Source of the DNA: Myxococcales bacterium
Lineage (GTDB): Bacteria > Myxococcota_C > UBA6777
Length of the DNA stretch: 5,420 bases
Reading direction: 5' to 3'
Assembly (NCBI GenBank): GCA_027005175.1
Contig: JALTMC010000223.1
Coordinates: forward strand, 16,635-22,054
In this document: one piece after another, positions 1 through 5,420 of the stretch
Position numbering within the stretch: the stretch's first letter is position 1
How the letters are laid out: every line of letters starts with the position of its first letter
Translations under genes and position numbers: made by a program
The notes under the pieces: generated by a model
Seen by the model: the letters and a program-made list of their open reading frames with translations, nothing else
The model's database searches: none
Told to the model about the DNA's origin: nothing

Positions 1-984
1 TACAGGGCTCAATGCAACAGCCGATGGTGCTTGGCTGGGGTTGGGGGACCGGCTTTTCTGCAAATACTGACGTTGGAAGGCGAGGGGATTGTTGAGTGCT
101 TCTAGAAACTCCATCGCGGATTGAAAGCGGCGATGAGGTTCCTTTTGTAGAGAGTAGGTGATCACGGCTTCCAAGGCAGGCAAGAAGTGCTCATCGGAGC
201 AGAGTTCGGACAACATGGGTGGCATATTGTAGCAATGCTGGACAGCCAATTCTTTAATGGAGGTTCCTGTAAAGACATGCTTCCCTGTAAGCATCCAGCC
301 GAGCAACAAACCTGCAACATAGAGGTCTGTGGATGGGCCGAAGAGTTCTTTTTGGGCACGAAATTGTTCGGGAGCCATAAAATAAGTGGAGCCAACAAAC
401 ATCCCTCGCTCTGTAAGAGCTTGACGGCCCGCAACCCATGCGATCCCGAAATCCAGGATCTTGAGTACAGGTTGCCCTTGATCTTGTACAACCATAAAGT
501 TCTTTGGCTTTAGATCCCGATGAACCACTTGTTGTTCATGGATTCGACTCAGGCCATACAAGAGCTGAGAGAAGAGCTGCAACGCCTCCATCTGGGGCAG
601 GCGCTGGTGAGGTTGACGCTGAATGTAGACATCGAGAGTTTCTCCGTCAATCCACTCCATCACTAAGTACAAGCCGATATCTTTGAGAATGCCAAAATCA
701 TAAATCTGGACAATATTGGGGCTGTGAAGATCGCGAAGGATCTCCACTTCACGCAAAAAGCGTTGCTCTACTTCTTTGTCATCAACGAGCTTTCGATGAA
801 GAAACTTGATTGCTGCGAGGTGTCCGGTGTATCGATTAACCGCCCGATAGACTTCAGCAAATCCACCTACCCCGATCGGCTCTTGCAGAATATAATCCCC
901 AATGGGTCTAAGGTATAGACCACAGTAGCCGCACAAACGGGCCTGTTCGTTATTGGAAAAAGAACAGGATGGACAGGAGAGCAT
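1..984 (-). CDS. Zinc-ribbon Ser/Thr protein kinase (Hanks type), 3' end beyond window
   Basis: Seen: a frame open from an ATG at 984 to the window edge (328 codons, no stop), preceded by AAGGAG at 991-996 with 6-base spacing. Residues 4-21 hold CPSC and CGYC, a four-cysteine zinc ribbon. A complete kinase domain follows (about 30-300): glycine-rich loop GVGGFAEVY (38-46), ATP-anchoring Lys60, likely helix-C Glu79, catalytic loop HRDLKPKN (155-162, Asp157), DFG (178-180), an activation segment with Thr191 and Ser199/Thr200, and APE (204-206). All key residues are present, and it is an RD-type kinase, so it should be active and perhaps activated by loop phosphorylation. After about residue 300 the sequence turns Pro/Ser/Gln-rich, like the linker to a further C-terminal domain in this family. 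Inferred: cytosolic N-terminal kinase phosphorylating Ser/Thr on unknown partners. No transmembrane segment is visible in this part. It diverges from gor. Substrate and C-terminal sensor cannot be judged. Confidence 0.93.
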   Translation of the reverse strand, partial: MLSCPSCSFSNNEQARLCGYCGLYLRPIGDYILQEPIGVGGFAEVYRAVNRYTGHLAAIKFLHRKLVDDKEVEQRFLREVEILRDLHSPNIVQIYDFGILKDIGLYLVMEWIDGETLDVYIQRQPHQRLPQMEALQLFSQLLYGLSRIHEQQVVHRDLKPKNFMVVQDQGQPVLKILDFGIAWVAGRQALTERGMFVGSTYFMAPEQFRAQKELFGPSTDLYVAGLLLGWMLTGKHVFTGTSIKELAVQHCYNMPPMLSELCSDEHFLPALEAVITYSLQKEPHRRFQSAMEFLEALNNPLAFQRQYLQKSRSPNPSQAPSAVALSPV

Positions 985-1137
985 AGAAGGCTCCTTCAAC
1001 CACGCAATCAAGCCTGCTTTCCATCATGGAGAGACAGGAATCACAACAATACAAAATGCGAACGTCATATCCTTCTCATGACGCGACACTACAAGGAAGC
1101 ACCTCAAAAGAGTGAAGAGGGATCCCTAACCACTTGC

Positions 1138-1171
1138 ATTGTGCATGTCCCTTAAGGGCAAGGCAATTTTT
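1138..1171 (+). terminator. Possible orphan hairpin with T-tract
   Basis: The 10-base palindrome CCCTTAAGGG (1149-1158) lies inside a longer imperfect pairing of ATTG...CCC with GGG...CAAT, and five T residues follow at 1167-1171. This resembles an intrinsic terminator reading rightwards. No plus-strand gene precedes it, since the kinase reads the other way, so it would end a small RNA or be a relic. The left arm has unpaired bases, so this is weak evidence from inspection only. Confidence 0.3.
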
Positions 1172-1210
1172 CTGCCAGTCTGCTTGGACAACCTCAAAAA
1201 GAACGTACTT

Positions 1211-1393
1211 GTTGAATCGCGAACGTTGTGAGAAAGAATGGACCCACGTGCTTGCATTCTACAGTCAGCAGTTTCTCGTACTCCGTTGAATCACGAACGC
1301 TACGAGAAAGAATGGACTCAGTGAGTCCTTCACCCTCATTATGGGCAAGGCACTTGCGTTGAATCACGAACGCTATGAGAAAGAATGGACTCA
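1211..1393 (+). repeat. Three spaced 36-base direct repeats upstream of gor
   Basis: Copies lie at 1211-1246, 1285-1320 and 1358-1393, each opening with GTTGAATC and carrying GAGAAAGAATGGAC near the end. Start-to-start distances are 74 and 73. Copies 2 and 3 differ at 1 of 36 positions; copy 1 differs from copy 3 at 4. The intervening 38 and 37 bases do not match each other well, although a short block resembling CGTACT or GCACTT precedes each copy. The last copy ends 25 bases before the gor ATG, so the array lies in the gor leader or promoter. In one frame it reads through into gor (LNHERYEKEWTH), which probably has no meaning. The geometry looks CRISPR-like, but copy divergence and the absence of cas genes in view argue for an intergenic repeat family. 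Confidence 0.85.
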
Positions 1394-1418
1394 CGGAAGA
1401 ACGAAAAAGGAGATAGAG

Positions 1419-2765
1419 ATGAAGACGTTTGATTTTATTGTTATCGGCGGTGGTAGTGGTGGGTTGGCCTGTGCCAAGCGTGCGGTTTCTCATGGTGCGA
1501 GCACTCTCTTGATTGAGGCCGGAAGGCTCGGTGGGACTTGTGTGAATGTGGGGTGTGTTCCTAAAAAAGTGATGTGGAACGCTGCCTCCATTGCAGAGAG
1601 CCTAGAACACGCGAAAGAGTATGGATTCCGTGTCGGAGAGACCTCCTTTGACTGGGGGGTCCTGAAGAAATCTCGCGATGGATATATCAAAAGACTCAAT
1701 GGAATTTACCAAAGAAGTCTCGATGTTTCCGGTGTTGTAGAGATCGCTGGATATGCCACATTGGTTGATTCCCACACGGTTGAAGTCAACGGAGAGCGGA
1801 TTCGTGGAGAGCGGATCTTGATCGCAACAGGTGGGCGTCCTTCGGTTCCGAATATTCCCGGCGCTGAACTGGGGATCACTTCGGATGGCTTCTTTGAACT
1901 GGAAAAACAGCCCGAGCGTGTTGCGATTGTTGGAGCAGGGTATATCGCAGTGGAAATTGCAGGTGTGTTCAAAGCGTTGGGGTCACATGTCACGTTGTTG
2001 CTCCGACGACAGCAGCTTTTGCGAAAATTTGATGCGATTTTGCGTGAAACGCTCATGGAAGAGATGGGGAAAGATGGTATCGATCTGGTGACCTGTATTG
2101 AACTCGACCATGTGGAGAAAGACGCTGATGGCAAGCTATGCCTTGCTGGCAATGAACAAAAGTTGGAAGGCTTTGATTGCTTGTTGTGGGCGACAGGACG
2201 TGTTCCAAATGCCGATAACATCGGTCTTGAAAATACAGATGTTCGTGTCAATGAGGACGGTTTTATTGTGGTGGATGCGTTTGAAAATACGTCAGTGCCG
2301 CATATTCACGCGATTGGTGATGTGACGGGTAACGTTCAACTGACTCCTGTTGCGATCGCGGCTGGGCGTAAGTTGGCTGATCGTTTGTTTGGTGGCAAGC
2401 CCGATTCGCATCTCAACTACAAGAATGTACCGAGTGTCGTGTTTAGTCATCCCCCCATTGGAACGGTTGGGATGACGGAGCAGGAAGCGAGCAAAGCGTA
2501 TGGTGTGGATGATGTCCACGTCTATACAAGCCGCTTTACCAATATGTATTACTCCATTATGGAACACCGATCACAAACTGCGATGAAGGTTGTGACTGTG
2601 GGAGAACAACGAAAGATCGTTGGTATTCATGCCATTGGTTTGGGTGTGGATGAGATGATTCAGGGCTTTGCTGTCGCATTGCAAATGGGAGCAACCCTTG
2701 CCGATCTCAATCGAACAGTCGCTGTCCACCCCACTGCCTCCGAAGAACTCGTCTTGATGGGCTAA
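1419..2765 (+). CDS. gor: Glutathione-disulfide reductase
   Basis: Reduces glutathione disulfide to two glutathiones with NADPH, using FAD and an active-site disulfide; a cytosolic homodimer. The 448 residues match the family length (E. coli Gor, 450). Seen: FAD-binding GGGSGG (10-15); redox motif GGTCVNVGCVPKK with Cys41 and Cys46, which is glutathione-reductase-like rather than the lipoamide dehydrogenase version; ATGGRP (136-141); NADPH Rossmann motif GAGYIA (172-177) followed by Arg196/Arg197 and Arg202, which fit the 2'-phosphate-binding arginines and so NADPH over NADH; second FAD contact ATGR (258-261) and GD (300-301); and a C-terminal dimer domain ending in HPTASEE with the His437-Glu442 catalytic pair. 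The start is placed at 1419 because AAGGAG (1407-1412) lies 6 bases upstream. An in-frame ATG at 1341 would add 26 residues translated from the repeat array and lacks family support. It converges on hslU. Trypanothione or mycothione reductase are less likely. Confidence 0.95.
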   Translation: MKTFDFIVIGGGSGGLACAKRAVSHGASTLLIEAGRLGGTCVNVGCVPKKVMWNAASIAESLEHAKEYGFRVGETSFDWGVLKKSRDGYIKRLNGIYQRSLDVSGVVEIAGYATLVDSHTVEVNGERIRGERILIATGGRPSVPNIPGAELGITSDGFFELEKQPERVAIVGAGYIAVEIAGVFKALGSHVTLLLRRQQLLRKFDAILRETLMEEMGKDGIDLVTCIELDHVEKDADGKLCLAGNEQKLEGFDCLLWATGRVPNADNIGLENTDVRVNEDGFIVVDAFENTSVPHIHAIGDVTGNVQLTPVAIAAGRKLADRLFGGKPDSHLNYKNVPSVVFSHPPIGTVGMTEQEASKAYGVDDVHVYTSRFTNMYYSIMEHRSQTAMKVVTVGEQRKIVGIHAIGLGVDEMIQGFAVALQMGATLADLNRTVAVHPTASEELVLMG

Positions 2766-2788
2766 CCAAAGAAATGAGCCAGTATACT

Positions 2789-2980
2789 CTTGCGAAAGGA
2801 TGTCGCTCGCGAGAGCTTCACTTTTTGGGACATGCAAGGCTTACAGAACGGATACAGTCCCCCCCTTGCGAAAGGGCGTTGTGTGAGTGAGAGAGTTTCA
2901 CTTTTTGGGACATGCAAGGTACACAGAGTGGCTGCAGCCCTCATCTTGCTAAAGGATATAGCGTGAGAGGTCTTCACTTT
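2789..2980 (-). repeat. Tandem 76-80 base repeat derived from the 3' end of hslU
   Basis: Three units start (plus-strand view) at 2789, 2865 and 2945, each with CTTGCGAAAGG or CTTGCTAAAGG, then a variable 12-18 bases, then TTCACTTT. Units 1 and 2 share a further block, TTTTTGGGACATGCAAGG, plus weaker similarity up to the next unit. Unit 3 is the last codons and stop of hslU. On the minus strand, unit 1 would read KSEALASDIL against the true HslU end [10 protein letters not shown], and the hslU stop TAG has become TCG in both extra copies. The conserved HslU tail is ancestral, so the outer units are best read as tandem duplications of the gene end plus about 44 downstream bases. The array fills most of the 183-base gap between the gor and hslU stops. 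Confidence 0.8.
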
Positions 2981-4337
2981 CAAGGAGGGGGTCAAGGCGA
3001 TCTCGGACATAAGCTCCGTCAATAACGCAGGGCTTTGTTCGATCCATTTCGGGGGCTTTGAAGGAGATCTCATCGAGCATTCGTTCGAGAACAGTGTGAA
3101 GACGTCGGGCTCCGATATTTTGGGTGCTTTGGTTGACTTCGGCACCGATACGAGCAAGCTCCGTGATCGCATCCTCTGTGAACTCAAGCTTGAGTCCTTC
3201 TGTATCCATTAAGGCGATATATTGTTTGATGAGGGAGTTTTGGGGCTCTGTGAGGATACGTACAAAGTCTTCCTGTGTCAGAGATTGGAGTTCCACACGG
3301 ATAGGAAAGCGGCCTTGGAGTTCGGGGATCAGGTCTGTGACTTTGGAGACATGGAAAGCACCTGCCGCAATAAACAGGATGTGATCCGTACGTATCATGC
3401 CGTATTTGGTGTTGACCGTTGAGCCTTCGATCAGAGGGAGGAGATCACGTTGGACTCCTTCTCTTGAGACATCGGGGCCTTTCATGCTTTCGCGTCCGGC
3501 GATCTTATCGACTTCATCGAGAAATACGATGCCCGCTTGTTCGACGCGAATCAGTGCCTCTCGGATCACACGATCCATATCGATGAGTTTTTCGGCTTGC
3601 TCTTTCTGTAAGATCTCCAGAGCTTCAGGAACCTTCACTTTGCGACGGCTGGTTTTTTGAGGAAACATGTTGCCCAGCATATCTTTGAAGTTGATGCCCA
3701 TCTCTTCCATGCCTTGGGGAGAAAAGATCTCCACAGAGGGAGCTTGTTGGGCGGCAACGTCAAGTTCGACTTCACGTTCATCCAGGGCACCGTCGCGCAG
3801 TTTCTTGCGAAACTTCTCACGGGTTTTTTGAGCCCACTTGATGTCTGGGTCTTCTTCGTTATCGTTGTAGGTGTGTGTATTGCTGTTTGGGCCGGGGAGG
3901 AGGATATCGAGCAGTGCTTCTTCGGCTGCATCTTTCGCCTTGAGTTCAACCTCTTGGGCCTCCTCTTCTCGCAACATCTGGATGGCGAGTTCTGTGAGGT
4001 CTCGAATCATAGACTCTACATCACGGCCAACATACCCAACTTCTGTAAACTTGGATGCCTCTACTTTGATAAAAGGGGCCTGGGAGAGCTTGGCGAGACG
4101 TCGGGCAATCTCTGTCTTTCCCACACCTGTGGGGCCGATCATGATGATGTTTTTGGGTGTGATTTCGTCTCGTAGCTCGGATGTTACTTGCTGACGACGC
4201 CAGCGGTTGCGCAGGGCAATGGCGACAGCTCGTTTGGCTTCGGCTTGACCTACAATATAGCGATCAAGCTCACTCACGATTTCGCGGGGTGTAAATGTGC
4301 TGGCTACAGGAGCCTGCCCGGACGTGTTGGTGGACAT
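2949..4337 (-). CDS. hslU: HslU, ATPase subunit of the HslVU protease
   Basis: AAA+ (Clp/HSP100-type) unfoldase that, as a hexamer, binds, unfolds and threads substrates into the HslV chamber using ATP. Seen in 462 residues: N-terminal segment with [20 protein letters not shown] (from about 26); Walker A GPTGVGKT (68-75); pore loop GYVG (101-104), which grips substrate; an intermediate I-domain (about 110-245) with an acidic, low-complexity stretch near 148-165; Walker B VFLDE (271-275); arginine finger Arg343 in [10 protein letters not shown]; sensor 2 GARR (409-412); and the C-terminal tail EDLSRYIL, which in this family inserts into HslV pockets and activates it. It is longer than E. coli HslU (443), with the extra length mostly in the I-domain and N-terminus. 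The start is 2 bases beyond the hslV stop, with AGAGGAA (4346-4352) inside the hslV end as ribosome binding site, so translation is probably coupled. The gene end seeds the adjacent repeat array. Confidence 0.97.
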   Translation of the reverse strand: MSTNTSGQAPVASTFTPREIVSELDRYIVGQAEAKRAVAIALRNRWRRQQVTSELRDEITPKNIIMIGPTGVGKTEIARRLAKLSQAPFIKVEASKFTEVGYVGRDVESMIRDLTELAIQMLREEEAQEVELKAKDAAEEALLDILLPGPNSNTHTYNDNEEDPDIKWAQKTREKFRKKLRDGALDEREVELDVAAQQAPSVEIFSPQGMEEMGINFKDMLGNMFPQKTSRRKVKVPEALEILQKEQAEKLIDMDRVIREALIRVEQAGIVFLDEVDKIAGRESMKGPDVSREGVQRDLLPLIEGSTVNTKYGMIRTDHILFIAAGAFHVSKVTDLIPELQGRFPIRVELQSLTQEDFVRILTEPQNSLIKQYIALMDTEGLKLEFTEDAITELARIGAEVNQSTQNIGARRLHTVLERMLDEISFKAPEMDRTKPCVIDGAYVRDRLDPLLESEDLSRYIL

Positions 4338-4339
4338 GG

Positions 4340-4867
4340 CTAGAGTTCCTCTATCGTAATATTGTCGTTAGTAAATACACAGATCTCGCCAGCGACACGG
4401 AGAGATTCACGGGCGATACTCGCCGCATCAAGATCGGAGTGTCGGAGCAAGGAGCGAGCTGATGATAGGGCGTACATTCCGCCGCTGCCGATCGCATGAA
4501 CACCTTCGTCGGGTTCGATCACGTCACCATTTCCGCTGATGACCAAGATCTGCTCTTTGTTACCCACAAGCAGAAGAGCTTCCAGACGACGCAACATCTT
4601 GTCCATGCGCCAATCCTTTGCTAACTCCACCGCAGCGCGGACCAAGTTTCCGTTAAACTCTTTGAGCTTGGCCTCAAACTTCTCTGACAGCGTGAACGCA
4701 TCAGCAGTGGAGCCTGCAAAACCACACAAGACTTCACCTTCGTGAAGGCGACGTACTTTGCGTGCTGTACTTTTGACGACGGTATTGCCCATAGAGACTT
4801 GACCGTCTCCTGCAATGACAGTTTTGCCATCTTTATGGACCCCGATAATGGTTGTTCCTCGAAACAT
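4340..4867 (-). CDS. hslV: HslV, peptidase subunit of the HslVU protease
   Basis: N-terminal-threonine peptidase related to proteasome beta subunits; two stacked hexamers form the degradation chamber capped by HslU, in the cytosol. The 175 residues match the family (E. coli, 176). The start [10 protein letters not shown] implies removal of a four-residue propeptide, not Met alone, to expose Thr5 as nucleophile. Counting from it, the catalytic partners fall at mature Asp17 (in AGDG) and Lys33 (in ARKVRRL). Conserved [31 protein letters not shown] and AIGSGGMYA are present. AGGA (4874-4877) sits 6 bases before the ATG. It is the first gene of a two-gene operon with hslU, which begins 2 bases after the hslV stop. 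The family is heat-shock regulated in many bacteria, but I see no clear sigma-32 promoter here. Confidence 0.97.
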   Translation of the reverse strand: MFRGTTIIGVHKDGKTVIAGDGQVSMGNTVVKSTARKVRRLHEGEVLCGFAGSTADAFTLSEKFEAKLKEFNGNLVRAAVELAKDWRMDKMLRRLEALLLVGNKEQILVISGNGDVIEPDEGVHAIGSGGMYALSSARSLLRHSDLDAASIARESLRVAGEICVFTNDNITIEEL

Positions 4868-4888
4868 ATTTTTTCCTAGTCGGCTTGA

Positions 4889-4894
4889 ATTATA
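4889..4894 (-). promoter_or_regulatory. Candidate -10 box for hslVU
   Basis: On the minus strand this reads TATAAT, a perfect sigma-70-type -10 hexamer 21 bases upstream of the hslV ATG, giving a leader of about 15 bases that just includes the AGGA site. No recognisable -35 lies 16-18 bases upstream. A separate TTGACA at 4976-4981 has only a weak TAAGTT partner at 16-base spacing. Either could be the true start, or neither. Confidence 0.35.
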
Positions 4895-5053
4895 CGGATA
4901 ATTTGACCTTGCTCTCTCTCGAAATACAAGCTCTTCCGTGTGAGATAGGGTGGAACTTAATCATCCTGGTAGGCTTGTCAACGAGAGGTCGGAGAGTCGT
5001 ATCCTTGTTTGCTCCCCAGGCGAATGAATTCTCCTCGGAAGCAGGCATCGCGC

Positions 5054-5164
5054 AAGGCTCGGAGCCGGCCTCGTTCTCGGGGGTTGAGCAAAGGTTCGCA
5101 TCCGGTCTCGTTCTTGGGGGTTGAGCAAAGGCTCGGATTCGGTCTCGCTTTGGGAAGGTGAGCT
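5054..5164. repeat. Three tandem 37-base units
   Basis: Units at 5054-5090, 5091-5127 and 5128-5164 each begin AAGG(C/T)TCG and end near GGTTGAGC or GGTGAGC. Units 1 and 2 agree at 32 of 37 positions; units 2 and 3 at 27 of 37, so unit 3, nearest the right-edge gene, is the most diverged. A 37-base period is not a multiple of three, so the array is non-coding. It starts 9 bases beyond the stop of the right-edge gene in the direction of its transcription. Function unknown. Confidence 0.88.
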
Positions 5165-5172
5165 TGCGATTT

Positions 5173-5420
5173 CTAAAAACCACCAAAGGATTCGAATAAT
5201 TCGACATCAAAGGAGGGGTGGAGTTCTTTGATCGCTTCTGCCAGTTCGGGGAGCTGGTGTCGTTGTTCGAAGTAGCAAATCACAGCGAGGTAGATGGCTT
5301 CTTGTGTAAGGTTGAGTGGGACGATCTCTTCTAGAGGGAGGAATTCCTCCTCCAGTACGTTGTGAAGCTCTGTCAAGCTCAAGTGATCGAGCGGAATATC
5401 GCAAAGGGGTTGGGTCAGTT
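5173..5420 (-). CDS. C-terminal fragment of unknown protein with possible EAD1-like domain
   Basis: Seen: a minus-strand frame open from the window edge to TAG at 5173-5175, giving 81 visible residues. A TTG at 5382 could start a 69-residue protein, but the frame stays open upstream with no visible ribosome binding site, so this is more likely the tail of a longer protein. The tail is predominantly helical in character: LTELHNVLEEEF, then PLEEIVPLNL, then YLAVICYFEQR, then QLPELAEAIKELHP and a short acidic and aromatic end. The order LeeIvP, a hydrophobic helix with an aromatic/acidic patch, then (G/Q)LPELaxAhxxxxP matches my memory of effector-associated domain 1 (EAD1), a small death-fold-like adaptor that links proteins of bacterial conflict and signalling systems. 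That assignment is inference. The catalytic or sensor part lies outside the window. It could instead be an unrelated helical tail. Confidence 0.6.
   Translation of the reverse strand, partial: LTQPLCDIPLDHLSLTELHNVLEEEFLPLEEIVPLNLTQEAIYLAVICYFEQRHQLPELAEAIKELHPSFDVELFESFGGF

Larger units (their letters stand above)
985..1418. other. Divergent intergenic region, kinase / gor
   Basis: These 434 bases hold no convincing gene. They must contain the promoters of both the minus-strand kinase and plus-strand gor, but I see no clean -35/-10 pair for either. Identifiable contents are a 6-bp inverted repeat at 1063-1083 (CGTCAT, 9-base loop, ATGACG), an imperfect hairpin with a T-tract at 1138-1171, and three spaced repeats at 1211-1393. 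The ribosome binding sites sit at the two ends (991-996 for the kinase, 1407-1412 for gor). Confidence 0.7.
4868..5172. other. Intergenic region upstream of hslV
   Basis: These 305 bases between the stop of the right-edge gene and hslV hold no convincing gene. They contain the 37-base tandem repeats at 5054-5164 and two possible minus-strand promoter elements: TATAAT at 4889-4894 and TTGACA at 4976-4981. No clear terminator hairpin with a T-tract follows the right-edge gene, so readthrough into hslV cannot be excluded. Confidence 0.65.

Noticed and set aside
1063-1083. Inverted repeat CGTCAT / ATGACG as an operator
   Set aside because: Six-base arms with a nine-base gap occur readily by chance, and no promoter could be placed next to it.
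1314-1328. GGACTCA-G-TGAGTCC inverted repeat as a regulator site
   Set aside because: It straddles the end of repeat copy 2 only. Copies 1 and 3 lack the right arm, so it is probably incidental.
1211-1393. Calling the array upstream of gor a CRISPR locus
   Set aside because: Only three copies, which differ at up to 4 of 36 positions, short similar blocks recur within the intervening segments, there are no cas genes or leader, and the array abuts a gene start.
1341-1418. An upstream in-frame ATG that would extend glutathione reductase by 26 residues
   Set aside because: The extension is translated repeat array, has no counterpart in the family, and the ATG at 1419 has a well-placed AAGGAG and gives the normal family N-terminus.
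1706-2251. A 181-codon frame antisense to gor
   Set aside because: It is a shadow of the strongly conserved gor coding strand, with no ribosome binding site noted and a Ser/Pro/Arg-rich composition typical of antisense frames.
2805-2826. GCTC-GCGA-GAGC followed by TTCACTTTTT as a gor terminator
   Set aside because: The stem is only four base pairs and the T-run starts five bases later. It is also part of the repeat unit, and the other copies do not preserve the stem.
2861-2876. CCCTT-TCGC-AAGGG hairpin on the minus strand as an hslU terminator
   Set aside because: A good five-pair stem, but followed by G residues and not a T-tract. At most a stabilising hairpin.
2762-3187. A 141-codon minus-strand frame across the hslU 3' end and the repeats
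   Set aside because: It overlaps hslU in another frame. Its apparent internal repeats simply reflect the DNA duplication, and its composition is not that of a folded protein family I recognise.
3657-4175. A 172-codon plus-strand frame antisense to hslU
   Set aside because: It lies wholly within the hslU coding region, whose minus-strand product is unmistakable, and resembles no family I know.

Overview
The window suggests a Gram-negative bacterium, most plausibly of the former Deltaproteobacteria (Myxococcota or a relative). Three things point there: an HslV that starts with a short Phe-Arg-Gly propeptide before its Thr-Thr, a Hanks-type Ser/Thr kinase with its own zinc ribbon, and a probable effector-associated (EAD1-like) domain at the right edge. 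Glutathione reductase fits a Gram-negative host. The lineage call is inference; base composition looks moderate, not the high GC of classical myxobacteria.

Layout, left to right. (1) Positions 1-984, minus strand: the first 328 codons of a zinc-ribbon Ser/Thr protein kinase, cut by the window edge. (2) 985-1418: a 434-base divergent intergenic region with an orphan hairpin plus T-tract and three spaced copies of a 36-base repeat at 73-74 base spacing. (3) 1419-2765, plus strand: glutathione-disulfide reductase (gor). (4) 2766-2948: the convergent gap between gor and hslU, holding tandem copies of a 76-80 base repeat that appears to be a duplication of the 3' end of hslU. (5) 4867 down to 2949, minus strand: the hslV-hslU operon for the two-component ATP-dependent HslVU protease. 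(6) 4868-5172: a gap with three tandem 37-base units and a possible hslV promoter. (7) 5173-5420, minus strand: the C-terminal 81 residues of an unidentified protein whose tail resembles an EAD1 adaptor domain.

How the genes work together: hslV and hslU form one stress protease, and gor keeps glutathione reduced, so both fit protein and redox homeostasis. Nothing in the sequence ties them into one pathway with the kinase. The core genes are conventional and intact. The unusual content is between them: each of the three complete intergenic regions carries its own three-copy repeat array, with three different sequences. The right-edge gene fragment is the only candidate for a conflict or signalling system, and most of it lies outside the window.
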